DNA from: an uncultured Oscillospiraceae bacterium
GTDB taxonomy: Bacteria > Bacillota > Clostridia > Oscillospirales > Oscillospiraceae
NCBI GenBank assembly: GCA_934591845.1
Contig: CAKTPO010000006.1
Location: 1-64,000, forward strand
Direction: 5' to 3'
DNA length: 64,000 nucleotides
A program made the translations under genes and the position numbers. Shown here one piece after another: positions 25,995 through 34,053 of the stretch (the stretch's first letter is position 1; every line of letters begins with the position of its first letter). A model generated the notes under the pieces. The model ran no database searches. It saw only the letters and a program-made list of their open reading frames with translations, and had not been told where the DNA came from.

Positions 25995-26017
25995 TGTGTT
26001 TTCTTGATGTTTTCCGT

Positions 26018-28192
26018 TTACAGGTGCAACACCCGGTCTTTGATCTCCTGGGTGCGGCCCTGGTTCCAGAACTGGGTACCGATGTAGCCGCAGGTACGCC
26101 GGGCCACGTTCATTTTGCTCTGATCCCGGTTGCCGCACTGGGGGCAGACCCAAACCAGCTTGTGGTCATCTTCCTGGATCTGGATCTCTCCATCGTAGCC
26201 GCAGACCTGGCAGTAATCGGACTTGGTGTTCAGCTCGGCATACATGATGTTGTCGTAGATGAACTGCATGACCTGCAATACCGCATCGATGTTATTCTGC
26301 ATATTGGGTACTTCCACATAGCTGATGGCCCCGCCGGGGGAAAGCTGCTGGAACTCCGCCTCAAAACGCAGCTTGGTAAAGGCATCGATGGGTTCGGACA
26401 CGTGGACATGGTAGGAGTTTGTAATATAGCTCTTGTCCGTAATGCCGGGGATCATGCCGAAACGCTGCTGCAAGCACTTGGCAAACTTATAGGTGGTGGA
26501 TTCCAGAGGGGTGCCGTAGAGGGAGAAATCAATATTCTCCTGGGCCTTCCAACGCTTGCAGGCATCGTTCATATACTGCATGACTTGCAAAGCAAAGGGC
26601 TTGGCGGCCTCATCGGTGTGGGACTTCCCGGTCATGTATTTGACACACTCATACAGGCCCGCATAGCCCAGGGAAATGGTGGAATAGCCGCCATAGAGCA
26701 GTTTGTCAATAGGCTCTCCCTTTTGGAGTCTGGCCAGGGCGCCGTACTGCCACAGGATGGGGGCCGCATCAGACAGGGTACCCTTCAGGCGGTTGTGACG
26801 GCACATGAGGGCCCGGTAACACAAATCCAGGCGCTCGTCAAAAATCTTCCAGAACTTGTCCATATCCCGGCCGGAGGACAGGGCCACGTCCACCAGATTC
26901 AGTGTCACAACGCCCTGGTTGAAGCGGCCATAGTACTTGGGCTTGCCGTTTTCATCCACATAGGGGGTCAGGAACGAGCGGCAGCCCATGCAGGTGTAGC
27001 AGTGACCCTCGCCGTTCTTATCCACTTTCAGTTCCAGCATTTTCTTTTCGCTGATGTAGTCAGGAACCATCCGCTTGGCGGTGCACTCGGCGGCCAGACG
27101 GGTCAGATACCAGTAGGGGGTACCCTCCCGGACGTTTTCTTCTTCCAGCACGTAAATCAGCTTGGGGAAGGCAGGGGTGATCCAGATGCCCTTCTCGTTC
27201 TTGACACCCTCGTAACGCTGGCGCAGGGTCTCCTCGATGATCATGGCCAGGTCCTTTTTCTCCTGCTCGTTCCGTGCCTCGCCTAAGTACATAAAGACCG
27301 TAATGAACGGCGCCTGACCGTTGGTGGTCATCAGGGTCACCACCTGATACTGAATGGTCTGGACACCCCGGCGGACCTCGTCCCGCAGCCGATCCTCTAC
27401 CACCTTGGTAACGGCTTCCTCACTGGGGGAAACACCAAACTCCTGCATCTCCTTTTCCACACTGCGGCGAATCTTTTCCCGGGAAATCTGGACAAAGGGG
27501 GCCAGATGGGTCAGAGAGATGGACTGGCCGCCATACTGGTTGGAGGCCACCTGGGCAATGATCTGGGTGGCAATATTGCAGGCGGTGGAGAACGAATGGG
27601 GCTTTTCGATCAGGGTGCCGGAAATCACGGTTCCGTTTTGCAGCATGTCTTCCAGGTTCACCAGGTCGCAGTTGTGCATATGCTGGGCATAGTAATCGGA
27701 GTCGTGGAAATGGATAATGCCCGCTTCATGGGCTGCCACGATCTCCCGGGGCAGCAGAATGCGAGAGGTGATGTCCTTGGACACCTCGCCTGCCATATAG
27801 TCCCGCTGAACGGCATTGATGGTGGGGTTCTTGTTGGCGTTCTCCTGCTTGACTTCCTCGTTATTGCATTCGATCAGGCTCAGGATCCGGTCATCCGTGG
27901 TGTTGGACTGCCGGGCCAGATTGCGGATGTAGCGGTAGGTGATGTACTCCTTGGCCACTTCAAAAGCACCGTGGGCCATAATGGCCTTTTCTACCAGATC
28001 CTGGATCTCCTCAACGGAGGGGCTGCGGCCCATTTGCTCGCAAGAGGCACTGACGCTCTCGGCAATGCGCTTGATCTGCATGGGGGTCATCCGGACTTTT
28101 TCTTCCACAGCACTGTTGGCCTTGGTCACGGCCATGCTGATTTTTTCAATGTCAAAAACGGCCTCGGTGCCGTTACGCTTAATGATCTTCAT
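26018..28192 (-). CDS. nrdD: Anaerobic ribonucleoside-triphosphate reductase
   Basis: 724-aa class III ribonucleotide reductase, an oxygen-sensitive glycyl-radical enzyme making deoxyribonucleotides. The first 95 residues are an ATP-cone regulatory domain (KRNGTEAVFDIEKISMAVTK). The C-terminus has a four-Cys zinc site (YCQVCGYDG and WVCPQCGNR) and the radical loop RRTCGYIGTQFW. ATG 28192 follows AAGGAG; the open frame upstream crosses the promoter. The activase gene nrdG is not next to it and is not in the window. Two NrdR boxes overlap the promoter. Confidence 0.96.
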   Translation of the reverse strand: MKIIKRNGTEAVFDIEKISMAVTKANSAVEEKVRMTPMQIKRIAESVSASCEQMGRSPSVEEIQDLVEKAIMAHGAFEVAKEYITYRYIRNLARQSNTTDDRILSLIECNNEEVKQENANKNPTINAVQRDYMAGEVSKDITSRILLPREIVAAHEAGIIHFHDSDYYAQHMHNCDLVNLEDMLQNGTVISGTLIEKPHSFSTACNIATQIIAQVASNQYGGQSISLTHLAPFVQISREKIRRSVEKEMQEFGVSPSEEAVTKVVEDRLRDEVRRGVQTIQYQVVTLMTTNGQAPFITVFMYLGEARNEQEKKDLAMIIEETLRQRYEGVKNEKGIWITPAFPKLIYVLEEENVREGTPYWYLTRLAAECTAKRMVPDYISEKKMLELKVDKNGEGHCYTCMGCRSFLTPYVDENGKPKYYGRFNQGVVTLNLVDVALSSGRDMDKFWKIFDERLDLCYRALMCRHNRLKGTLSDAAPILWQYGALARLQKGEPIDKLLYGGYSTISLGYAGLYECVKYMTGKSHTDEAAKPFALQVMQYMNDACKRWKAQENIDFSLYGTPLESTTYKFAKCLQQRFGMIPGITDKSYITNSYHVHVSEPIDAFTKLRFEAEFQQLSPGGAISYVEVPNMQNNIDAVLQVMQFIYDNIMYAELNTKSDYCQVCGYDGEIQIQEDDHKLVWVCPQCGNRDQSKMNVARRTCGYIGTQFWNQGRTQEIKDRVLHL

Positions 28193-28232
28193 GACAACGC
28201 TCCTTCTCTGGGGATTTTTTCTTCGCCGCCTC

Positions 28233-28284
28233 ATTATACTACATATTGTGTTTTTGTCAAGCCAGCACCACTAAATGTTGTGGT
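28233..28284 (-). promoter_or_regulatory. nrdD promoter with paired NrdR boxes
   Basis: Minus strand TTGACA (28255-28260), 16-base spacer, TATAAT (28233-28238). Two similar near-palindromes, CCACAACATTTAGTGG (28268-28283) and ACACAATATGTAGTAT (28236-28251), have equivalent positions 32 bases apart, about three helical turns. This is the classic arrangement for NrdR, the repressor of ribonucleotide reductase genes. Confidence 0.82.
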
Positions 28285-28395
28285 CAGGGTCTTTCCATCC
28301 TTTTTAGGGAAAAAGATTTGAAAGTCCCCAGACCGCCATTTTCCTGAAATTCAGAACGAAAGTTCGGGATTTCCCCCGGCCTATAAAATAAGGCA

Positions 28396-28424
28396 TTGTA
28401 ATTCTGGGCGGAATATAGTACAAT
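28396..28424 (+). promoter_or_regulatory. galM promoter
   Basis: TTGTAA (28396-28401), 17-base spacer, TACAAT (28419-28424). Confidence 0.65.
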
Positions 28425-28488
28425 AGAGTCGTATGGTCTTAACATAACTTAGGCTGTTTCAAACAGAAAACGAAAGGATGCTTTTCCG

Positions 28489-29508
28489 ATGAAAAAGAAA
28501 TTCGGCAATCTGCACAGCGGTGAGGAAGCCAGTCTCTACACCATCGAAAACGGCGGCATCACCGCCACGGTCACCGATCTGGGTGCCACCCTGGTGTCAT
28601 TGTTGGTACCGGATGCCCAAGGGAACCTTGCTGACGTCGTTTTGGGTTTTGATGACCCGAACCTCTATGTTTCCTCCGGCAGCTTTCTGGGTGCCACCGT
28701 GGGCCGGAATGCCAACCGTCTGCGGGACGCGGAATTTCCCCTGGGGAACAAGCGTGTTTCCCTGACCCCCAACGAAAACAACAACAATCTCCACTCCGGC
28801 CCGGACTTCTTCAAAAACCGCCTGTGGACTCTGGAAAAAGAGGGTACTTCCGAAGTGACCTTCTCTCTCGAAAGCCCCAACATGGACCAGGGCTTCCCGG
28901 GGGATGCTCATATTCGGGTCACCTACGCCCTGGACGGCCAGGGTGGCCTCCATGTTCGCTACTGGGCCAAGGCCGACCAGGATACGGTATTCAATATGAC
29001 CAACCACAGCTATTTTAACCTGGCAGGTCACCAGCACCCGGATCGGGCGGTCCAGCAGGTGCTGTCTATGCCCGCCCGGCACTTCTGCCCTGACGATGCC
29101 CAGAACATTCCCACAGGCGAGCTGCGGGACGTGGCTGGCAGCCCCATGGACTTCCGGGTACCCAAGCCCATTGCCCAGGATCTCGATGCGGATTATGACG
29201 CTCTAAAGCTCCAGGGGGGCTATGACCACAACTGGGAGGTTTTCTGCAACCCCTGCGCCACCCTGACAGACCCCGCTTCCGGCCGGTGCCTCAGCGTCTA
29301 TACCGACTGCCCCGGTATTCAGTTTTACTCCGGCAACTATCTGAACGACCAGGGAAAAGACGGCGTATTCTATGGCCGTAACAGCGGCATGGCCCTGGAA
29401 ACCCAGTTCTATCCAGACTGTCTCCACAACCCCAACTGGGCGCAGCCCGTTACCAAGGCCAATACCATCTACAGAAGCGAAAGCATTTACCGCTTCTCCT
29501 GCAAATAA
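28489..29508 (+). CDS. galM: Aldose 1-epimerase (mutarotase)
   Basis: 339-aa galactose mutarotase family protein, interconverting alpha and beta anomers of sugars. It shows NLHSGPDFFKNRLW, FNMTNHSYFNLAGH with the catalytic His near residue 177, and ALETQFYPD with the catalytic Glu near residue 305. ATG 28489 follows AAAGGA. No other galactose genes are near, so the substrate sugar is open. Confidence 0.95.
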   Translation: MKKKFGNLHSGEEASLYTIENGGITATVTDLGATLVSLLVPDAQGNLADVVLGFDDPNLYVSSGSFLGATVGRNANRLRDAEFPLGNKRVSLTPNENNNNLHSGPDFFKNRLWTLEKEGTSEVTFSLESPNMDQGFPGDAHIRVTYALDGQGGLHVRYWAKADQDTVFNMTNHSYFNLAGHQHPDRAVQQVLSMPARHFCPDDAQNIPTGELRDVAGSPMDFRVPKPIAQDLDADYDALKLQGGYDHNWEVFCNPCATLTDPASGRCLSVYTDCPGIQFYSGNYLNDQGKDGVFYGRNSGMALETQFYPDCLHNPNWAQPVTKANTIYRSESIYRFSCK

Positions 29509-29583
29509 GCGCACATTTCCTACCTCCTGCATAAAATGGCCTATAAGCGCAAGCTTCATTCGCTTTTATCAGGAGGTAATTCC

Positions 29584-30393
29584 ATGGCTGATCAATGTAC
29601 AGACACCCTGCGCTGCAGTCCCAATGACCTGCGGCAGGCAATGTCCATTCACACACGCAAAATCACCGACTCCTGCCGGGACAAGGACTGCATTGAAGAT
29701 CTGCCCGTCTATCTCACCGCCAGTTCCCAGCGGACCCTGGAAAGCTCCGCCGGGACGAGAGTCCGGTGTGCGGAGCTGCTGAGTACCTACATAGACGTCA
29801 GCCCCGTGACCTTTGACCGTAGCCACTACTGCATCGACATCACCTTTTTCTACCGGGTACTGGCAGATACGGTGATCGGCACCAGCCGTCCGGCGGCCCT
29901 GTGCGGCCTGGCCGTCTTTACCAAGCGGGTAGTGCTCTGCGGCGAGGAAAGCCATGCCCACATCTACCGCAGTGACCGCCGGGCCGATGGCCTTTCCAAT
30001 GGCCCTACAGCCGTTGTAGAGGCCCTGGACCCCATGGTCCTCAGTTCCCGGGTACGGGACGTCTGCGAGTGCCTTCCCCGGGAGAGCTGCCCGGTGCAGC
30101 TACCGGAGTGGGTGAAAAACCAATTCGATGAGGACCTGGTGATGCAGCCTGACCGGCGAAAGCTCTATGTGACCCTGGGCCAGTTTTCCATCGTCCGCCT
30201 GGAACGGGATGCCCAGCTGATCGTCCCCGTTATGGACTACAGCATCCCCACCAAGGAGTGCTGCGACTCCCCAGGCTGCGCCGAAGACCCCTGCGAACTT
30301 TTCAGCCGCATCCCCTTCCCCGCCGCCCAGTTCACCCCCAAAGGCTGCGACTGCAAACCCAAGTGCCCCCAGGAAAACAACTGCTGCAAATGA
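29584..30393 (+). CDS. Conserved protein with Cys-rich C-terminus, function unknown
   Basis: 269-aa soluble protein without signal peptide or membrane segment. The middle is beta-rich (SPVTFDRSHYCIDITFFYRV; LYVTLGQFSIVRLERDAQLI). Fifteen or more cysteines are spread over the chain and the last 50 residues have pairs and clusters (KECCDSPGCAEDPC; GCDCKPKCPQENNCC). ATG 29584 follows AGGAGG at seven bases. I do not recognise a named family; cysteine-rich tails of this sort occur in spore coat or exosporium proteins of clostridia, which would fit a sporulating host, but that is only a suggestion. Followed by a strong terminator. Confidence 0.7.
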   Translation: MADQCTDTLRCSPNDLRQAMSIHTRKITDSCRDKDCIEDLPVYLTASSQRTLESSAGTRVRCAELLSTYIDVSPVTFDRSHYCIDITFFYRVLADTVIGTSRPAALCGLAVFTKRVVLCGEESHAHIYRSDRRADGLSNGPTAVVEALDPMVLSSRVRDVCECLPRESCPVQLPEWVKNQFDEDLVMQPDRRKLYVTLGQFSIVRLERDAQLIVPVMDYSIPTKECCDSPGCAEDPCELFSRIPFPAAQFTPKGCDCKPKCPQENNCCK

Positions 30394-30399
30394 CCAAAA

Positions 30400-30437
30400 C
30401 GTCCCGCTTCGGCTCCGAAGCGGGACGGCTGTTTTTT
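30400..30437 (+). terminator. Terminator of the Cys-rich protein gene
   Basis: 12-bp stem cgtcccgcttcg/cgaagcgggacg, then GTTTTTT. Confidence 0.9.
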
Positions 30438-30455
30438 GAGTATTTGCCCGATTTT

Positions 30456-30491
30456 AGAAAAAACTCCCGAATACGTTAGCATTCGGGAGTT
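30456..30491 (-). terminator. Terminator of the tRNA operon
   Basis: Minus strand AAACTCCCGAAT and ATTCGGGAGTTT form a 12-bp stem with an 8-base loop, running into a T-run just after the Cys tRNA. Confidence 0.9.
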
Positions 30492-30566
30492 TGGAGGTAC
30501 CGCCCAGATTTGAACTGGGGAATAAAGGTTTTGCAGACCTTTGCCTTACCACTTGGCCACGGTACC
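30492..30566 (-). tRNA. tRNA-Cys (GCA)
   Basis: 75 bases including an encoded CCA. The acceptor stem pairs GGTACC with GGTACC, the anticodon loop reads CTGCAAA, and the T loop reads GTTCAAATC. Last gene of five in the leftward tRNA operon. Confidence 0.96.
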
Positions 30567-30577
30567 GTATTTGAAAT

Positions 30578-30653
30578 TGGAGCGGGTGACGAGGCTCGAA
30601 CTCGCTACCTCCACCTTGGCAAGGTGGCGCTCTACCGGATGAGCTACACCCGC
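30578..30653 (-). tRNA. tRNA-Gly (GCC)
   Basis: 76 bases including CCA. Acceptor GCGGGTG with CACCCGC, anticodon loop TTGCCAA, T loop GTTCGAGCC. Confidence 0.97.
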
Positions 30654-30657
30654 ATCT

Positions 30658-30681
30658 ATTACCTGAAAAATCTCAGGTAAT
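30658..30681. other. Hairpin between tRNA-Gly and tRNA-Phe
   Basis: attacctga pairs with tcaggtaat around a six-base loop. No T-run; probably a processing or spacing structure in the tRNA precursor. Confidence 0.5.
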
Positions 30682-30682
30682 A

Positions 30683-30758
<76 letters not shown>

Positions 30759-30801
30759 GTCTTGCGCAAACAGCTTGCGCAGATGCGAAGAAAAATGAAA
30801 T

Positions 30802-30878
30802 TGGCGACCCGGAACGGACTCGAACCGTCGACCTCCAGCGTGACAGGCTGGCGTGCTAACCGACTGCACCACCGGGCC
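30802..30878 (-). tRNA. tRNA-Asp (GTC)
   Basis: 77 bases including CCA. Acceptor GGCCCGG/CCGGGTC with a G-U type pair, anticodon loop CTGTCAC, T loop GTTCGAGTC, and the G73 discriminator expected for Asp. Confidence 0.97.
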
Positions 30879-30882
30879 AAAT

Positions 30883-30958
30883 TGGTGGGAACAATAGGGC
30901 TCGAACCTATGACCTCCTGCTTGTAAGGCAGATGCTCTCCCAGCTGAGCTATGCTCCC
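30883..30958 (-). tRNA. tRNA-Val (TAC)
   Basis: 76 bases including CCA. Acceptor GGGAGCA/TGTTCCC, anticodon loop CTTACAA, T loop GTTCGAGCC. First gene of the operon. Confidence 0.97.
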
Positions 30959-31009
30959 AACGTCTTGCAAGTGGCTGCTGTTTCCAACCGCTCACCAGCG
31001 ACATGGCAC

Positions 31010-31038
31010 ATTATACACGAATAGCACCGCTTTGTCAA
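31010..31038 (-). promoter_or_regulatory. tRNA operon promoter
   Basis: Minus strand TTGACA (31033-31038), 17-base spacer, TATAAT (31010-31015): perfect consensus, as expected for strongly expressed stable RNA. An A/T-rich stretch lies just upstream. Confidence 0.9.
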
Positions 31039-31076
31039 GCAAAAAAATGCTAATTTTTTCAAAAAACTTTTTGAAT

Positions 31077-31106
31077 CAGAAAGCCCGGAAATAACCGGGC
31101 TTTCTG
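31077..31106 (-). terminator. Hairpin after hslO
   Basis: Perfect 12-bp stem cagaaagcccgg/ccgggctttctg with an aaataa loop, eight bases after hslO. On the minus strand the T-rich stretch begins only about ten bases later, so termination may be weak. Confidence 0.65.
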
Positions 31107-31114
31107 GTGTGATT

Positions 31115-31993
31115 TTAGATTTTTTTCAGCAGTTCCTGGATTTCCTCCGGGGTGAAGTTATAGACCATGTCACAAAACTGGCACTCCACCGGGAATGGCT
31201 TTCCCTCCTGGGCGATCTGCTCCAATTCCTGTTTTCCCAGGCTGATGAGGGCCTGCTCCACCCGCTCCCGGCTGCAATAGCACTTGTATTCTACAGGCAC
31301 CGTTTCCATAAACACGACACCCAGATCTCCGCAGACCTGGCCCAGAATATCCTCCGGGGTAAGGCCTGCCTCCAGCATAGGAGTCACGGCCCCTGCCCGG
31401 CGAATGCCCATTTCCAGACGGCTGATGGTCTCCTCCGGGGCACCGGGCAGCAGCTGGAGGATGTATCCGCCTGCCACCTTTACGGAATGGTCCCGGTCCA
31501 CCAATACCCCCAGGCCACAGGCGGTAGGCACCTGCTCGCTCTGGGCAAAGTAGGCCGTCACATCGTCACCAATCTCTCCGGTGACCAGCTCCACAGAGCC
31601 AATGTAGGGTTCTTTCATCTGCAGGTCCCGGATCACCGTCAGGGTGCCGTCGGTGCCCACAGTGGCCCCCACGTCCAGCTTGCCGGGGCATTTCTCCACC
31701 AAGGGTACTTTCGGCTCTGTAACGCAGCCACGAACGTTGCCGGTGGCATCGGATACCACAGTAATGGTGCCGATGGGGCCGCCGCCCCGGATTTGCAGGG
31801 TCATGGAGCCGTTTTCCACCTTCTGCATATTGCCCATCATGGAAGCCGCCGTCAAAGCCCGTCCAAAGGCCGCTGTGGCGTTGGGGGTGGTTTTCTGAAT
31901 CTCCGCACCCCGGCGGACCAACTCCGTGGAGCAAATGGCGCAGACTTTCACAAAGCCATCCATGCTCATGCCACGAACCAAATAATCGCTCAT
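31115..31993 (-). CDS. hslO: Hsp33 redox-regulated chaperone
   Basis: 292-aa Hsp33, a chaperone switched on by oxidation. The zinc redox switch is complete: YKCYCSRE (CxC) near residue 237 and VECQFCDM (CxxC) near residue 270. It overlaps the upstream methyltransferase gene by four bases (ATGA), so the two are translated together. The link to an anaerobic lifestyle is natural: it protects proteins when oxygen gets in. Confidence 0.96.
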   Translation of the reverse strand: MSDYLVRGMSMDGFVKVCAICSTELVRRGAEIQKTTPNATAAFGRALTAASMMGNMQKVENGSMTLQIRGGGPIGTITVVSDATGNVRGCVTEPKVPLVEKCPGKLDVGATVGTDGTLTVIRDLQMKEPYIGSVELVTGEIGDDVTAYFAQSEQVPTACGLGVLVDRDHSVKVAGGYILQLLPGAPEETISRLEMGIRRAGAVTPMLEAGLTPEDILGQVCGDLGVVFMETVPVEYKCYCSRERVEQALISLGKQELEQIAQEGKPFPVECQFCDMVYNFTPEEIQELLKKI

Positions 31994-32739
31994 TTTCGAA
32001 TTCCCTTTCTCGCTTTGAAATAAATTCTCTGTTCACCCGGTGCCGGGTCTTCCAATTTCCGGTCGGCGTAGACCCCGATATGGGTAAAGCCCGCCTGCTT
32101 TAAGTAGGTTTTCAATTGCTCCGCAGAGTAAGCATACTCCCGGTGTTCCTCAAAGGAGCGGTGCCAGAGTGTTCCCTGGCGCTGAAACAAATCCATACCG
32201 TAGGAGCAGATGTTGGTTTCCTCGTCAAATTCTCCCCGCCAGACGCAGTACACATCCTCGTCCTCGTCCAAAAACACCTGGCCGTCCATGGCCCGAAGCT
32301 TTTCCGGGGTGTTGACATCGAAAATAAAAACACCGCCGGGGTTCAGTGCCCGGTAGACCCGTCGAATGGCCTCCTGACAGGCCTGAGGGTCTGTAATGTA
32401 ATCCAGGCTGTCCAGGGCGCAGACCGCCAGATCCACCCCTCTGGGAAGCCGCAGCCGTTCCAGGGGCTGACAGGAAAAGAAAGGCCGGGGGTCTAAGTCC
32501 ATGGTTTTTTGCTGGGCCACGGTGAGCATTTCCTCTGACAGGTCCACCCCCAGGGTGGGGATCCCCCTTTGGCAAAGCAAGGCGGTAATAGAGCCGGTGC
32601 CGCAGGCCAGATCCACGGCAGACCGAGGGGTGACTCCCTCTCTTGCCAGAATTTCCCAGTAAAAGTCTACAGTGGCAGCATAGTCTACATCGTTTGTCAG
32701 TCGGTCATAGCTGACGGCCAGTGCCTCATATGCACCCAT
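31990..32739 (-). CDS. Class I SAM-dependent methyltransferase
   Basis: 249-aa methyltransferase. The SAM motif VDLACGTGSITALLCQRG is at about residues 41-58, followed by LGVDLSEEML (motif II) and FIFDVNTPEKL. It is similar to the many small class I enzymes annotated only by fold; its substrate is not evident. ATG 32739 is preferred because GGAGG stands four bases upstream. It is the first gene of an operon with hslO and follows the ftsZ terminator. Confidence 0.85.
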   Translation of the reverse strand: MGAYEALAVSYDRLTNDVDYAATVDFYWEILAREGVTPRSAVDLACGTGSITALLCQRGIPTLGVDLSEEMLTVAQQKTMDLDPRPFFSCQPLERLRLPRGVDLAVCALDSLDYITDPQACQEAIRRVYRALNPGGVFIFDVNTPEKLRAMDGQVFLDEDEDVYCVWRGEFDEETNICSYGMDLFQRQGTLWHRSFEEHREYAYSAEQLKTYLKQAGFTHIGVYADRKLEDPAPGEQRIYFKARKGIRK

Positions 32740-32751
32740 AATACCTCCAAG

Positions 32752-32784
32752 AAAAAGCATCCCGCCCCCAGGGGTCGGGATGCT
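32752..32784 (-). terminator. ftsZ terminator
   Basis: Minus strand AGCATCCCG and CGGGATGCT form a 9-bp stem followed by TTTTTC. It closes the dcw cluster. Confidence 0.9.
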
Positions 32785-32790
32785 TGTGTG

Positions 32791-33888
32791 TTATCTCTTA
32801 AAAATGCTGAAGATCTCGTCAATATCGCTGATGTCTCCGGACTTGACCGGCTTCTGGGTTCCGGCCAGCGGTGCGCCAATGTCATCGGCGGGGTTCACGG
32901 CACCGGCCTTGGCCTTGGGCATGTAGCCGCCCTCGGCGTTCTCAAAGCCAGTGGCAATAACGGTGACCCGCATTTCATCCTGGCAGGAGTCCGTAGAGGT
33001 GGCACCGAAGATGATGTTGGCATCGGGGTTGGCAGCCTCCTGAACGATACCGGCAGCGGTCTCTACATCGTCCAGGGTCATTTCGGAGGAACCGGTAATA
33101 TTGATCAGCACACCGGTAGCACCGTTGATGGAAGTCTCCAGCAGGGGGCTGGAAACGGCGGCGGTAGCGGCGTTCTCGGCTTTCTCCCGGCCGGAAGCAG
33201 TACCCACGCCCATATGGGCCCGCCCGGCCTCCCGCATGACGGCGGAAACGTCGGCAAAGTCCAGGTTGATGATCACATTCTTGGAGAAGCCCACCAGTTC
33301 GGAAATGGAGGTCACGGCCTGCTTCAGCACATCATCGGCAATGCCGAAAGCGTTGGCAAAGGTGATCTTCTGATCCGTTACATACTTGAGCCGGTCATTG
33401 GGGATGATGATCAGGGAGTCCACCTTCCCTTTCAGGTCGCTGATGCCCTGCTCGGCCTGACGCATCCGGTTGGCACCCTCAAACTTGAACGGCTTGGTCA
33501 CAACGCCAACGGTCAGGATCCCGGCCTCGTGGGCCAGTTCTGCCACCACAGGTGCAGCACCGGTACCGGTACCGCCGCCCATACCGGCGGTGATGAACAC
33601 CATATCCGTACCCTCCAGGATCTGGGCAATGGCGGCACGGCTTTCCTCAGCGGACTTTCTGCCCACCTCCGGCTTGGAGCCGGCACCCATACCGCCGGTC
33701 AGCTTTTCACCGATCTGGACCTTGTTCTTGCAGGTGGACTTGTTCAGGTCCTGCTTATCCGTATTGACAACAACAAAATCCACACCGTTCACACCGGACT
33801 CGATCATCCGGTTGATAACATTATTACCAGCGCCGCCAACACCGATCACCTTGATCTTGACAACGCGATCCTGAATGGTTTCAGACAT
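32791..33888 (-). CDS. ftsZ: Cell division protein FtsZ
   Basis: 365-aa tubulin-like GTPase forming the Z ring. It shows GVGGAGNNVINRMI, the tubulin signature GMGGGTGTGAAPVVAE, and NLDFADV. The C-terminal conserved peptide appears as DIDEIFSIFKR. ATG 33888 follows AGGAGG. It is last in the dcw cluster and has its own promoter 77 bases upstream. ftsA, normally next to ftsZ, is absent here. Confidence 0.98.
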   Translation of the reverse strand: MSETIQDRVVKIKVIGVGGAGNNVINRMIESGVNGVDFVVVNTDKQDLNKSTCKNKVQIGEKLTGGMGAGSKPEVGRKSAEESRAAIAQILEGTDMVFITAGMGGGTGTGAAPVVAELAHEAGILTVGVVTKPFKFEGANRMRQAEQGISDLKGKVDSLIIIPNDRLKYVTDQKITFANAFGIADDVLKQAVTSISELVGFSKNVIINLDFADVSAVMREAGRAHMGVGTASGREKAENAATAAVSSPLLETSINGATGVLINITGSSEMTLDDVETAAGIVQEAANPDANIIFGATSTDSCQDEMRVTVIATGFENAEGGYMPKAKAGAVNPADDIGAPLAGTQKPVKSGDISDIDEIFSIFKR

Positions 33889-33964
33889 ACATTCTTTCCT
33901 CCTATGTATCTTTTCGCAGCTTTTGCGAGAACGCTTCGCCATAGTATTTTAATCGTGCCTTTCT

Positions 33965-33993
33965 ATTTTAGCTTGTATTTTCAGATTGGTCAA
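33965..33993 (-). promoter_or_regulatory. ftsZ promoter
   Basis: Minus strand TTGACC (33988-33993), 17-base spacer, TAAAAT (33965-33970), in the 165-base gap after ftsQ. Confidence 0.75.
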
Positions 33994-34053
33994 TAGAAAT
34001 TCTGAGAAAACCACAAAAATTTCACGATTTTCTTTGGCGGATGCCCTTCTTCC

